From contig LSLI01000014.1 of the NCBI GenBank assembly GCA_001577345.1, positions 1-44,983 on the forward strand: 44,983 bases of DNA. Reading direction: 5' to 3'. Shown here in pieces: positions 16,982-26,511 of the stretch (position 1 is its first letter; every line of letters begins with the position of its first letter). Both the position numbers and the translations under genes were made by a program. The notes under the pieces were generated by a model. It was not told the origin of the DNA and did no database searches. It worked only from the letters and a program-made list of their open reading frames with translations. The DNA comes from Candidatus Gallionella acididurans (GTDB lineage: Bacteria; Pseudomonadota; Gammaproteobacteria; Burkholderiales; Gallionellaceae).

Positions 16982-18522
16982 GCATAAAGATCTTTGTGCC
17001 CGGAGACTCGGCCGCTCTGGCGCTCGGCGCCGATGCCGTGGCGAAAAACATACTGGCCGAGGCAGCGCGGCGCAACATGGCAGTGGAGCTGGTGCGCAAC
17101 GGGTCGCGCGGCATGCTGTGGCTGGAGCCGCTGGTCGAGGTGCAGACCGATAAAGGACGCGTGGCCTATGGGCCGGTGGAAGGCAAAGATGTTCGCGCAC
17201 TTTTCGATGCGGATTTTCTGCATGGCGGGAAACATAAGCTGGGTCTGGGGTTGACCGAAGAATTGCCATACTTGAAAAAACAGGAGAGGCTGACCTTTGC
17301 GCGCGTCGGCATCACCGATCCGCTGTCGCTGGAGGATTATCTCGCGCATGACGGTTTTCAGGGCTTGCGCAAGGCGCTGGCCATGCAGCCTGCGGCCATC
17401 GTGCAGCAGGTGACCGACTCCGGTTTGCGCGGGCGCGGCGGCGCGGCCTTTCCGACCGGCATCAAATGGAAGACGGTGCTGAACACGGCTGCTGCGCAAA
17501 AATACATCGTGTGCAATGCCGACGAGGGCGACTCGGGCACGTTCGCAGATCGCATGCTGATGGAGGGAGACCCCTTTTTGCTGGTCGAGGGCATGACCAT
17601 CGCCGCGCTCGCGGTCGGTGCGACACAGGGTTACATCTATGTGCGCAGCGAATATCCGCATTCGATAACAATCCTGAACGAAGCGATTGCCGTGGCCCGC
17701 AAGGCGGGCTACCTGGGCCCGAATATATTGGATTCCGGAAAAAGCTTTGAACTGGAAGTGCGCAAAGGCGCCGGAGCTTACGTGTGCGGCGAGGAAACCT
17801 CGCTGCTGGAAAGCCTTGAGGGCAAACGCGGCATCGTGCGCGCCAAACCCCCGCTGCCCGCGATTGCCGGGCTGTTCGGCATGCCCACCGTGATCAACAA
17901 CGTCATCTCGCTGGCCAGTGTGCCCATCATCCTCGACAAGGGCGCGGCGTTTTACAAGAATTATGGCATGGGGCGTTCGAACGGCACGCTGCCGTTCCAG
18001 CTGGCGGGCAACATCAAACACGGCGGCCTGATCGAGAAGGCGTTCGGCGTGACGTTGCGCCAACTGATGTACGACTTCGGCGGCGGCTCCGCATCGGGCC
18101 GTCCGATCAAGGCAGTGCAGGTGGGAGGGCCGCTGGGCGCCTACCTGCCGGAATCGCAATGGGACACGCCCCTGGATTACGAGGCGTACACGGCTTTGTG
18201 GGCAGTGCTCGGGCACGGCGGCATCGTCGTGCATGACGACAGCGCGGACCTCGCCAAGCTGGCGCGTTATGCGATGAAATTTTGCGCGATCGAGTCCTGT
18301 GGCAAATGCACGCCGTGCAGGATAGGCGCGACGCGGGGCGTGGAGGTGATGGACAAGATCATCGCCGGACAGGACACGGAAGCGCAGGTCGAACTGCTGC
18401 GCGACCTGTGCGACACGATGCTGAACGGTTCGATGTGCGCGATGGGCGGCATGACACCTTATCCGGTGCTGTCCGCGCTGAATCATTTCCCCCGGGATTT
18501 CGTTAAAAAAATTCCGGTTTAG
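16978..18522 (+). CDS. fdsB: NAD-dependent formate dehydrogenase beta subunit FdsB
   Basis: NuoF-like flavoprotein that passes electrons from formate to NAD+, 514 residues. An N-terminal thioredoxin-like region (1-110) precedes the FMN/NADH core (GLRGRGGAAFPTGIKWK, NADEGDSGTFADR, GAGAYVCGEETSLLESLEG). The [4Fe-4S] site is SCGKCTPCRIG with a fourth Cys in GSMCAMGG. The same frame is open upstream through fdsG, but the ATG at 16978, in ATGA overlap with the fdsG stop, is the clear start. It is followed by fdsA after 34 bases. Confidence 0.97.
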   Translation: MSIKIFVPGDSAALALGADAVAKNILAEAARRNMAVELVRNGSRGMLWLEPLVEVQTDKGRVAYGPVEGKDVRALFDADFLHGGKHKLGLGLTEELPYLKKQERLTFARVGITDPLSLEDYLAHDGFQGLRKALAMQPAAIVQQVTDSGLRGRGGAAFPTGIKWKTVLNTAAAQKYIVCNADEGDSGTFADRMLMEGDPFLLVEGMTIAALAVGATQGYIYVRSEYPHSITILNEAIAVARKAGYLGPNILDSGKSFELEVRKGAGAYVCGEETSLLESLEGKRGIVRAKPPLPAIAGLFGMPTVINNVISLASVPIILDKGAAFYKNYGMGRSNGTLPFQLAGNIKHGGLIEKAFGVTLRQLMYDFGGGSASGRPIKAVQVGGPLGAYLPESQWDTPLDYEAYTALWAVLGHGGIVVHDDSADLAKLARYAMKFCAIESCGKCTPCRIGATRGVEVMDKIIAGQDTEAQVELLRDLCDTMLNGSMCAMGGMTPYPVLSALNHFPRDFVKKIPV

Positions 18523-18556
18523 CCAAATTATAAAGACGCTGCCACAGGAGATCATC

Positions 18557-21457
18557 ATGCTTGAACAACTCAATGAAAAGGATTTCGGCACGCCGCGGCG
18601 CATCGCGGAACAGGAAGTCACGCTGGAGATAGACGGCATGCAGGTAACCGTTGCGGCCGGGACTTCGATCATGCGCGCGGCCGCCGAAAGCGGCGTGAAT
18701 GTGCCCAAACTATGTGCGACAGACAGCCTTGAACCGTTCGGCTCGTGCCGCTTGTGCCTGGTGGAAATCGAGGGACGCAAGGGTTATCCCGCGTCCTGTA
18801 CCACGCAGGTGGAGCGCGGCATGAAAGTGCGCACCCAGACGCCCAAACTGCAGGCGCTGCGCAAAGGGGTGATGGAGCTCTACATCTCCGACCACCCGCT
18901 GGACTGCCTGACCTGCGCGGCCAACGGCAATTGCGAATTGCAGGACATGGCCGGCGTCACCGGATTGCGCGAGGTGCGCTACGGCTACGACGGCGAGAAT
19001 CATATTCACAGCCAGAAGGATGAATCGAATCCCTATTTCACTTACGATCCTTCCAAGTGCATCGTGTGCAACCGCTGCGTACGCGCCTGCGAGGAAACCC
19101 AGGGCACTTATGCACTGACGATATCCGGTCGCGGTTTCGAGTCGCGTGTCTCGCCGGGACAGGACCAGCCGTTCATGGATTCCGAATGCGTGTCGTGCGG
19201 CGCGTGCGTGCAAGCCTGTCCGACTGCCACCCTGCAGGAAAAAACCGTAATCGAACTGGGCCAGGCGGAACACAGCGTTGTGACGACCTGTGCCTATTGC
19301 GGCGTGGGCTGTTCCTTCAAGGCGGAGATGAAGGGCAGCGAGGTGGTACGCATGGTTCCCGACAAGAACGGCCAGGCCAATGAAGGACACTCGTGCGTGA
19401 AAGGCCGCTTCGCGTGGGGCTACGCGACGCACAAGGACCGCATTCTCAAGCCGATGATACGCGGCAAGATCACCGACCCGTGGAAGGAAGTGAGCTGGGA
19501 TGAAGCGCTGGATTACGCCGCCGCGGAATTCAGGCGCATCCAGAAAAAATACGGGCGCGACTCTATTGGCGGCATCGTCTCGTCGCGCTGCACCAATGAA
19601 GAGGGCTATCTGGTGCAGAAGCTGGTGCGCACCGCATTCGGCAACAACAACGTCGACACCTGCGCGAGGGTGTGCCATTCGCCCACCGGCTACGGCTTGA
19701 AACAGACACTGGGTGAATCCGCCGGTACGCAGACGTTCAAGTCCGTGGAGCAGAGCGATGTGATCATGGTAATCGGTGCCAACCCCACCGATGCCCACCC
19801 GGTGTTCGCATCGCGCATGAAAAAGCGCCTGCTCAACGGGGCAAAGCTGATCGTGATCGATCCGCGCCATACTGATCTGGTGCGCTCGCCGCATGTCAGG
19901 GCCGATTTCCATCTGCCGCTCAAGCCCGGCACCAATGTTGCGATGCTTTCTTCAATAGCCCATGTGATCGTCACCGAGGGCCTGCTGGCAACCGATTTCA
20001 TCGCGCAGCGCTGCGAGGACAAGGCCTTCCAGCAGTGGCGGGACTTTGTCGCGCTGCCGGAGAATTCGCCCGAGGCCACGCAGGAAATCACCGGAGTGCA
20101 GGCAGAACTGGTGCGCGGCGCGGCGCGGTTGTACGCGACCGGCGGCAATGCCGCGATCTATTACGGCCTGGGAGTAACCGAACATGCGCAGGGCTCGACT
20201 GCCGTGATGGGGATTGCCAATCTGGCGATGGCCACCGGCAATATCGGCCGCGAGGGCGTCGGGGTGAATCCGCTGCGCGGGCAGAACAACGTGCAGGGTT
20301 CATGCGACATCGGTTCCTTCCCGCACGAGTTGCCGGGCTATCGCCACGTGTCCGACTCGACCACCCGCCACCTGTTCGAGCAGGCATGGGGAGTCGAGAT
20401 CCAGCCCGAGCCCGGCTTGCGCATCCCGAACATGTTCGATGCCGCGCTGGATGGAAGCTTCATGGGGATGTATTGCCAGGGCGAGGACATTGTCCAGTCC
20501 GACCCGAACACCCAGCATGTCAGCGCCGCGCTGTCCGCGATGGAGTGCATCGTGGTGCAGGACATTTTCATGAACGAGACGGCGATGTATGCGCACGTGT
20601 TCTTGCCGGGTTCATCGTTCCTGGAAAAGGACGGCACCTTTACCAACGCGGAACGCCGCATCTCGCGGGTGCGCAAGGTGATGCCGCCCAAGGCGGTCTA
20701 TGCGGACTGGGAAGTGACAGTGCTGCTGGCGCAGCGCATGGGTTACCAGATGGATTACGCGCATCCCTCCGAGATCATGGACGAGATCGCGCGTTTGACC
20801 CCCACTTTCCACGGAGTGAGTTACGAGAAGCTCGATCAGCTCGGCAGCATCCAGTGGCCGTGCAATGACGAGGCGCCGCTCGGTACGCCGACCATGCACA
20901 TCGACCAGTTCGTGCGCGGCAAGGGCAAGTTCATCATCACCAAATACGTGGCGACCGACGAGAAAGTCACGCGCAAATTCCCGTTGATATTGACCACTGG
21001 CCGGATTCTTTCGCAATATAACGTGGGTGCGCAAACCCGGCGCACCGAGAACGTGCGGTGGCACAAACAGGACATTCTGGAGATCCATCCGCATGACGCC
21101 GAAGAACGCGGCATCAGGGACGGCGGCTGGATAGGCATACACAGCCGTTCGGGAGAAACGGTGTTGCGTGCCAAGGTGTCGAAGCGCATGCAGCCGGGCG
21201 TGGTGTATACCACGTTCCATTTTCCAGAATCCGGCGCGAATGTCATTACCACGGAAAACTCGGATTGGGCGACCAACTGCCCGGAGTACAAGGTGACCGC
21301 GGTCCAGGTGATGCCCGTGCTGGAGTCTTCCGACTGGCAGAAAAAATACGCCCGGTTCAGCAAGGTGCAGGATGACTTGTTGAAAAATGCGGGGGACGGC
21401 GCCGGGAATAAAACTTCGGACATTAAAATTAAAGCCGTGGCCAAATCCACAGCCTGA
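18557..21457 (+). CDS. fdsA: NAD-dependent formate dehydrogenase alpha (catalytic) subunit FdsA
   Basis: Oxidises formate to CO2 at a molybdenum bis-MGD centre; 966 residues, full length. In order it has an N-terminal [2Fe-2S] domain (CATDSLEPFGSCRLCLVEI), a His-Cys cluster region (DHPLDCLTCAANGNCELQD), two ferredoxin-type [4Fe-4S] motifs (CIVCNRCVRAC, CVSCGACVQACPT), and the molybdopterin oxidoreductase core with its own [4Fe-4S] (CAYCGVGCSFKAE). Cys373 in RVCHSPTGYGLKQTLGESAGT is the expected Mo ligand. It ends with the dinucleotide-binding domain (LTTGRILSQYNVGAQTRRT). ATG 18557 has AGGAG upstream. Confidence 0.98.
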   Translation: MLEQLNEKDFGTPRRIAEQEVTLEIDGMQVTVAAGTSIMRAAAESGVNVPKLCATDSLEPFGSCRLCLVEIEGRKGYPASCTTQVERGMKVRTQTPKLQALRKGVMELYISDHPLDCLTCAANGNCELQDMAGVTGLREVRYGYDGENHIHSQKDESNPYFTYDPSKCIVCNRCVRACEETQGTYALTISGRGFESRVSPGQDQPFMDSECVSCGACVQACPTATLQEKTVIELGQAEHSVVTTCAYCGVGCSFKAEMKGSEVVRMVPDKNGQANEGHSCVKGRFAWGYATHKDRILKPMIRGKITDPWKEVSWDEALDYAAAEFRRIQKKYGRDSIGGIVSSRCTNEEGYLVQKLVRTAFGNNNVDTCARVCHSPTGYGLKQTLGESAGTQTFKSVEQSDVIMVIGANPTDAHPVFASRMKKRLLNGAKLIVIDPRHTDLVRSPHVRADFHLPLKPGTNVAMLSSIAHVIVTEGLLATDFIAQRCEDKAFQQWRDFVALPENSPEATQEITGVQAELVRGAARLYATGGNAAIYYGLGVTEHAQGSTAVMGIANLAMATGNIGREGVGVNPLRGQNNVQGSCDIGSFPHELPGYRHVSDSTTRHLFEQAWGVEIQPEPGLRIPNMFDAALDGSFMGMYCQGEDIVQSDPNTQHVSAALSAMECIVVQDIFMNETAMYAHVFLPGSSFLEKDGTFTNAERRISRVRKVMPPKAVYADWEVTVLLAQRMGYQMDYAHPSEIMDEIARLTPTFHGVSYEKLDQLGSIQWPCNDEAPLGTPTMHIDQFVRGKGKFIITKYVATDEKVTRKFPLILTTGRILSQYNVGAQTRRTENVRWHKQDILEIHPHDAEERGIRDGGWIGIHSRSGETVLRAKVSKRMQPGVVYTTFHFPESGANVITTENSDWATNCPEYKVTAVQVMPVLESSDWQKKYARFSKVQDDLLKNAGDGAGNKTSDIKIKAVAKSTA

Positions 21458-21461
21458 TGCC

Positions 21462-22298
21462 ATGAAACCAAGCATCGCGAAACTGGCGGCACCGGTGATT
21501 GAATGCGTCAGCCGCCAGACTATATCGCGCTGGCGCGGCGGGCACTGGACGGAAGAGCAGGACCAGCTTGCAGTCGAAGTTCCTGTGGCGCTGGAATTCA
21601 ACGACGTTTCACATGCGGTGATGCTGGCGACACCCTGTGACCTGGAAAGTTTTGCGCTGGGCTTTGCGCTCAGCGAAGGCATCGTGGAAACCCGCGCCGA
21701 GTTTCGTGGTGCGGCAGTCGAGGAAAGCGAACTGGGCATTACCGTGCATTGCGAAATTTCCGGCCATGCGTTCCTGAAACTCAAGCAGCGCAGGCGCAAC
21801 ATGACCGGACGTACCGGCTGCGGTTTGTGCGGTGTGGAGAGTCTGGAGCAGGTGTTCCGTACCCTGCCACCCTTGCCCGCCGGGCTGCCCATTTCATCGC
21901 AGGCAATGCGCGCCGCGCTCAAGAGTCTGGCTGCATTGCAGCCGCTCAATCGCTTGACCGGGGGTATGCATGCGGCAGGGTGGAGTACGCCTGACGGAAG
22001 ATTGCTGCAGGTGTGCGAGGATGTCGGGCGGCATAATGCGCTGGATAAATTGATCGGCAGGATGACAGAGCGCGAGCTGAGTTTTCGCGACGGCTTCCTG
22101 CTGATTACCAGCCGTGCCAGCGTCGAGATGGTGCAGAAGGCGGCGATGGTCGGCATCGCAGGCTTGGTCGCGATTTCCGCGCCTACAGCCCTGGCGGTCA
22201 AGACTGCAAAATGTGCCGGCATGACGCTGGTCGCATTTGCGCGCGGTGACGAATTCGTGGCATATGCCCACGGCAATGGAATTGAAGGGACAGTCTAA
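21462..22298 (+). CDS. fdsC: Formate dehydrogenase accessory sulfurtransferase FdsC (FdhD family)
   Basis: Chaperone that sulfurates and delivers bis-MGD to FdsA. The 278-residue protein has the conserved CGLCG (TGCGLCGVES), CEDVGRHNALDKLIG, and the C-terminal ITSRASVEMVQKAAMVGIAGLVAISAPTALAV segment of FdhD proteins. ATG 21462 comes 4 bases after the fdsA stop; the frame also opens upstream inside fdsA. fdsD follows 2 bases after its stop. Confidence 0.96.
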   Translation: MKPSIAKLAAPVIECVSRQTISRWRGGHWTEEQDQLAVEVPVALEFNDVSHAVMLATPCDLESFALGFALSEGIVETRAEFRGAAVEESELGITVHCEISGHAFLKLKQRRRNMTGRTGCGLCGVESLEQVFRTLPPLPAGLPISSQAMRAALKSLAALQPLNRLTGGMHAAGWSTPDGRLLQVCEDVGRHNALDKLIGRMTERELSFRDGFLLITSRASVEMVQKAAMVGIAGLVAISAPTALAVKTAKCAGMTLVAFARGDEFVAYAHGNGIEGTV

Positions 22299-22300
22299 GA

Positions 22301-22540
22301 ATGGATATGCATAATTTGATACACATGGCGAACCAGATCGGCAGTTTTTTTGAGGCGATGCCGGAACAAGACGAGGCGCTTAAAGGTATTGCAAGCCACC
22401 TGCAACATTTCTGGGAGCCGCGCATGCGCAGCCAGTTGCTGGAATATGTGGATGCGGAAAACGGCAAGGATATTGCCCCGCTCGTGCTATCCGCGATCCG
22501 GGCACACCGCAATATGCTGGTATCCCAGAAACAGGCCTGA
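22301..22540 (+). CDS. fdsD: Formate dehydrogenase delta subunit FdsD
   Basis: Small 79-residue protein beginning MDMHNLIHMANQIGSFFEAM and containing HLQHFWEPRMRSQLLEY, the pattern of FdsD/formate dehydrogenase delta. In studied fds enzymes it supports maturation or assembly of the complex. It starts 2 bases after fdsC and ends the fdsGBACD run. Confidence 0.95.
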   Translation: MDMHNLIHMANQIGSFFEAMPEQDEALKGIASHLQHFWEPRMRSQLLEYVDAENGKDIAPLVLSAIRAHRNMLVSQKQA

Positions 22541-22595
22541 TCCGAAACCACGTCAATTAATGAAAGGAGTAATATTCTGTCCGGCATTGCGAAAT

Positions 22596-22601
22596 TATAA
22601 T
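22596..22601 (+). promoter_or_regulatory. Possible -10 element for the formate/oxalate transporter
   Basis: A perfect TATAAT lies in the AT-rich 97-base gap between fdsD and the transporter. The -35 region is poor (ATATTC/TATTCT), so this may be weak or activated; readthrough from fds is equally likely. Confidence 0.25.
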
Positions 22602-22637
22602 AATCACATCAAATATAAAAACTTGAGGAGCCAATTC

Positions 22638-24302
22638 ATGTCCAGTTCTAACAGTTCTGCAATTGCAGCAAGCTCATACGGATTACTCGCAAAAGAACAT
22701 ACCATTGCCAAGTCGGGCTTTAATCGCTGGCTGGTTCCGCCCGCCGCATTGGCGATACATCTGTGTATCGGCATGGCTTATGGTTTTTCAGTATTCTGGT
22801 TGCCCTTGTCCAAGGCGATCGGCATTAGCAAAGCAGTTGCCTGCCCGCCGGATGCGGGGCTGTTAAATGCCCTGTTTACCACCACCTGCGACTGGAAGAT
22901 CAGCGAACTGGGCTGGATGTTCACGCTGTTCTTTTTGTTGCTCGGATCGTCCGCGGCAATCTGGGGCGGGTGGCTGGAGCGCGTCGGCCCGCGCAAGGCC
23001 GGTTTTGTGGCGGCGATATGCTGGGGCGGAGGCCTGCTGATATCCGCACTCGGCGTGTATCTGCACCAACTGTGGATGATGTGGCTGGGTTCCGGCGTCA
23101 TCGGCGGTGTCGGGCTGGGTCTGGGTTATATCTCGCCGGTTTCCACGCTGATCAAGTGGTTCCCGGACCGCCGCGGCATGGCGACCGGCATGGCCATCAT
23201 GGGTTTCGGCGGCGGAGCCATGATAGGCGCGCCGCTGGCGAATTCATTGATGATGTATTTTCATACCCCAACCAGCGTGGGCGTATGGCAAACCTTTGCC
23301 GTGATGGGCGTGGTTTATTTTATCGCGATGACTTTGGGCGCGTTCGGTTACCGGATACCGCCGACCGGCTGGAAACTGGAAGGCTGGGCGCTTCCGGAAA
23401 ACAGGCATGCGATGATTTCCGACAACAACGTGGATCTGAAGAATGCCCACAAGACCCCGCAATTCTGGCTGATCTGGGCGGTGCTGACCCTGAACGTGAG
23501 TGCTGGTATCGGAGTGATCGGGATGGCTTCGCCGATGCTGCAGGAGATTTTTGGTGGCAACCTGATCGGGCACCCCGAGATCGGTTTTACCGACCTGAAT
23601 GCAGCCCAGAAAACAGCCATTGCCGCGCTGGCAGCCGGATTTGCCGGCTTGCTCTCGCTGTTCAATATTGCCGGGCGATTTTTCTGGGCATCGTTCTCGG
23701 ATAAACTCGGGCGCAAGAATACCTATTTTGTTTTCTTCGCATTGGGCATCGCGATGTATTCACTTTCGCCCTGGGCCGCACATTCAGGCCACCAGGCATT
23801 TTTCGTCGCATTCATGTGCGTCATCCTGTCGATGTATGGCGGCGGTTTTTCTACGGTGCCTGCGTATCTTGCTGACATGTTCGGCACCCAGTTCGTCGGT
23901 GCTATCCATGGCCGTATCCTGACCGCATGGGCGACTGCCGGGATCATCGGGCCGGTGGTGGTGAACTATATCCGCGAGGCACAAATCTCCGCAGGTGTTC
24001 CGCGCCAGCAGGTGTACGACTTTACCCTGTACATACTGGCCGGATTTCTGGCGCTGGGTTTTATCGCCAACTGGTTCATCAAGCCCGTGGACAAGAAGTG
24101 GCACATATCCGAAAAGGAGATGCAGGCCATCCTCGAGTCCCAGCATGAAAAGTCGGCGGGAGAAAAGCTTGTGGTCGGATCATTCGGTATCGGCCACGGC
24201 GGCCTGGATGCGGCGGCGGTGATGGCGTGGGCGGCGGTCGGTATACCCCTCGCAATCGGGTTGTGGATCACGATAAGCAATGCGGCCGTGTTGTTCCGCT
24301 AG
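22638..24302 (+). CDS. OFA-family (oxalate/formate antiporter type) MFS transporter
   Basis: Inner-membrane transporter of 554 residues with about 12 helices. The family features are the N-terminal GFNRWLVPPAALAIHLCIGMAYGFSVFWLP, the loop WLERVGPRKAGF, GVGLGLGYISPVSTLIKWFPDRRGMATGMAIMGFGGGAM, and FWASFSDKLGRKNTYFV. ATG 22638 has GAGGAG 7 bases upstream. It follows the fds genes directly and is closed by a strong terminator, so it is most simply a formate (or oxalate/formate) carrier feeding formate dehydrogenase. Substrate and direction are inference. Confidence 0.9.
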   Translation: MSSSNSSAIAASSYGLLAKEHTIAKSGFNRWLVPPAALAIHLCIGMAYGFSVFWLPLSKAIGISKAVACPPDAGLLNALFTTTCDWKISELGWMFTLFFLLLGSSAAIWGGWLERVGPRKAGFVAAICWGGGLLISALGVYLHQLWMMWLGSGVIGGVGLGLGYISPVSTLIKWFPDRRGMATGMAIMGFGGGAMIGAPLANSLMMYFHTPTSVGVWQTFAVMGVVYFIAMTLGAFGYRIPPTGWKLEGWALPENRHAMISDNNVDLKNAHKTPQFWLIWAVLTLNVSAGIGVIGMASPMLQEIFGGNLIGHPEIGFTDLNAAQKTAIAALAAGFAGLLSLFNIAGRFFWASFSDKLGRKNTYFVFFALGIAMYSLSPWAAHSGHQAFFVAFMCVILSMYGGGFSTVPAYLADMFGTQFVGAIHGRILTAWATAGIIGPVVVNYIREAQISAGVPRQQVYDFTLYILAGFLALGFIANWFIKPVDKKWHISEKEMQAILESQHEKSAGEKLVVGSFGIGHGGLDAAAVMAWAAVGIPLAIGLWITISNAAVLFR

Positions 24303-24327
24303 TAGAGCAGTCTTGTAAAATTGTAAT

Positions 24328-24364
24328 CCGTCCGGCATGGATGACATGCCGGACGGTTTTTTTT
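24328..24364 (+). terminator. Rho-independent terminator after the OFA transporter
   Basis: Perfect 11-bp stem ccgtccggcat / atgccggacgg (24328-24338, 24346-24356), 7-base loop, then eight T. It closes the fds-transporter unit 25 bases past the stop codon. Confidence 0.96.
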
Positions 24365-24476
24365 CGGATTCGCAGCATGAATATCTTGTGCGTCCGCATC
24401 GATACGGGGTATTTTGCCGCGCAAATTCAGCCGGCCAAAATCGGTGGCGGATTGATGGGGAAAAAATTCTCGGAAC

Positions 24477-25745
24477 ATGACGATGGAACATTTATCAGTA
24501 ACGGATGCGCAACAGTGCATTCTAGAATTTGTAAAAACACTTGGTGCCGAACCGGTCAGGCTGGAGCAATCGCTGGGCCGCGTGCTCGCTGATGATGTGT
24601 ATGCCAACCGCGACCTGCCGCCGTACGATGTGTCTGCCATGGATGGCTACGCGGTGCGTAGCGCGGATCTGGCGCTTGTTCCCGCGACACTTTCCGTTAT
24701 CGAGGACATCAAGGCGGGCGACATGCCGGCCAAGACCGTTCATGCCGGCCAGTGCGCGCGCATCATGACCGGTGCGCCGCTACCGGCAGGGGCAGATGCG
24801 GTGATCAGGGTGGAGGACACACGGGCTTCATCCGAAACTGAAGTGCAAATCAATGTTGCAGTGAAACCCGGCAACGATATACGCCTGCAAGGGGAAGCCA
24901 TGCGCAACGGCGATGCCGTGCTGGCTGCCGGCACGGAAATCACGCCGGGCATAAGCGGCATCCTGGCGACAGTGAAAAGCGCACAGGTGCGGGTGCATCG
25001 CCGTCCGCGCGTGGCGATCCTGTCCACAGGCAACGAGCTGGAGGACATCGACGATCCGGTTGATCCGGACAAGATACCCAATTCCAACAGCTACGCGCTG
25101 ATGGCGCAGGTTCAGGCGCTGGGTATAGAGCCGGACTTGCTGGGCATAGCCCGCGATGATCCGGCCGAACTGGCGGAATATCTGCAGCGCGGACTGAAAT
25201 TCGATGTGCTGCTGGTCTCGGGCGGTACCTCGGTAGGCGTGCATGATTACGTCCGCCCTATTCTCGAATCGCTGGGTGTGCAAATGAAATTCTGGCGTGT
25301 GGCGATGAAGCCGGGTCATCCGGTGGCGTTCGGTGTGTTGCCGGGAAATGCCGGCGGCAATTCAAAAGATACTTTCATCTTCGGGCTGCCGGGAAATCCG
25401 GTCTCCAGCATGGTCTGTTTCGAACAGTTTGTCTCTCCGGCATTGCGCCGCATGATGGGCCATGCGCGTATCCATAGACGTACCATAAGCGCTCGTCTTA
25501 CGCATAACCTTAAGCACCAGCCGGGACGAACCGAGTTCGTCAGGGTGACCCTGAAAAGCGAGGAGGGCGGTTACGCAGCAACGTCCACCGGCGCGCAGGG
25601 CAGCGGCATGTTGTTGTCCATGGCCAGGGCGGACGGCTTGCTGGTTGTGCCATCTGATAGCGCGGGGCTGGCGGGGGGCAGTATGATGGCAGTGCAGTTG
25701 CTCGACGGCACAGTGTTTCAGGAAGATGCCATTTTCAAGGAATAA
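24477..25745 (+). CDS. moeA: Molybdopterin molybdenumtransferase MoeA
   Basis: Inserts molybdate into adenylated molybdopterin. It is a 422-residue protein with the family domains: NRDLPPYDVSAMDGYAVRSAD, MTGAPLPAGADAVIRVED, GISGILATVKSAQVRVHRRPRVAILSTGNEL, the MoCF-binding part FDVLLVSGGTSVGVHDYVRPIL, and GLPGNPVSSMVCFEQFV. The start may be ATG 24477 or 24483. mogA starts 3 bases after its stop. Confidence 0.97.
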   Translation: MTMEHLSVTDAQQCILEFVKTLGAEPVRLEQSLGRVLADDVYANRDLPPYDVSAMDGYAVRSADLALVPATLSVIEDIKAGDMPAKTVHAGQCARIMTGAPLPAGADAVIRVEDTRASSETEVQINVAVKPGNDIRLQGEAMRNGDAVLAAGTEITPGISGILATVKSAQVRVHRRPRVAILSTGNELEDIDDPVDPDKIPNSNSYALMAQVQALGIEPDLLGIARDDPAELAEYLQRGLKFDVLLVSGGTSVGVHDYVRPILESLGVQMKFWRVAMKPGHPVAFGVLPGNAGGNSKDTFIFGLPGNPVSSMVCFEQFVSPALRRMMGHARIHRRTISARLTHNLKHQPGRTEFVRVTLKSEEGGYAATSTGAQGSGMLLSMARADGLLVVPSDSAGLAGGSMMAVQLLDGTVFQEDAIFKE

Positions 25746-25748
25746 TTT

Positions 25749-26291
25749 ATGAGTGTTGCACGTATCGGCATCTTGACGGTCTCGGATCGGGCCAGCCGCG
25801 GCGAATATGAAGACAAGGGCGGGCCAGCGATCCACGCATGGTTCAAGCGCGTGCTGACCAGTCCGTGGGAGGCAGTTGCCAGGGTGATACCGGATGAGCA
25901 GCCGCAGATCGAAGCGGCATTGCGCGAGTTGAGCGATGTCGAAGGCTGCTCGCTGATCGTCACCACCGGCGGCACCGGTCCGGCATTGCGCGATGTCACG
26001 CCGGAAGCCACCGCGGCGGTCTGCAGCAAGATGCTGCCCGGCTTTGGCGAGCTGATGCGTTCCGCTTCGCTGAAATTCGTGCTCACCGCGATATTGTCGC
26101 GGCAGACCGCGGGGATACGCGGCAACAGCCTGATCGTCAATCTGCCCGGCAAACCTTCCGCGATAGACGATTGCCTGAATGCGGTTTTTCCCGCCATCCC
26201 CTATTGCATCGATTTGATCGAGGGCGCGTACCTGGAATCCGATCCCGGGCAATGCAAGGTTTTTCGTCCCGCGCATGCCAAGCCGAAATAA
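25749..26291 (+). CDS. mogA: Molybdopterin adenylyltransferase MogA
   Basis: Adenylates molybdopterin for MoeA-dependent metal insertion. The 180-residue protein has IGILTVSDRASRGEYEDKGGPAI, the TTGGTGPALRDVTPEAT motif with the catalytic Asp, and NLPGKPSAIDDCLNAVFPAIPYCIDL, all typical of the longer MogA form. Translation is probably coupled to moeA across a 3-base gap. Confidence 0.97.
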   Translation: MSVARIGILTVSDRASRGEYEDKGGPAIHAWFKRVLTSPWEAVARVIPDEQPQIEAALRELSDVEGCSLIVTTGGTGPALRDVTPEATAAVCSKMLPGFGELMRSASLKFVLTAILSRQTAGIRGNSLIVNLPGKPSAIDDCLNAVFPAIPYCIDLIEGAYLESDPGQCKVFRPAHAKPK

Positions 26292-26365
26292 ACGGGATCC
26301 TGGTCATTCCGGGTTTCATGTTGTTCCGTGAGTTCGCAAGCCGGTTGGTGAATCCTTGACGATAA

Positions 26366-26396
26366 CGCGCAAACCGATCCAGGGTCCGGTTGCGCG
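26366..26396. other. Stem-loop in the mogA-GGDEF gap
   Basis: CGCGCAAACCG (26366-26376) pairs with CGGTTGCGCG (26387-26396) as a 10-bp stem with one bulged A and a 10-base loop. No U-run follows, so it is not a standard terminator. The same gap holds a second hairpin, CAGGGA-attgc-TCCCTG (26469-26485), just ahead of the next gene. Confidence 0.5.
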
Positions 26397-26511
26397 AAAT
26401 TAGTGTAGCGTGTACAAAGCGGCTGTCTGAGCCCATCAACAACCGGTGTGTGCCTCCGGCCGGAAAGGCAGGGAATTGCTCCCTGGGTTTATGTCAAGTG
26501 AAGGGCTGGTC

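Noticed and set aside
16711-18780. 689-codon minus-strand ORF opposite fdsG, fdsB and fdsA
   Set aside because: Shadow of fds genes; no family features and it crosses three certain genes.
26435-26511. Possible cyclic di-GMP (GEMM) riboswitch ahead of the GGDEF gene, because of a GCCTCCGGCC string
   Set aside because: The conserved GEMM core (CGCAAAGCC and tetraloop receptor layout) is not there; only simple hairpins can be drawn.
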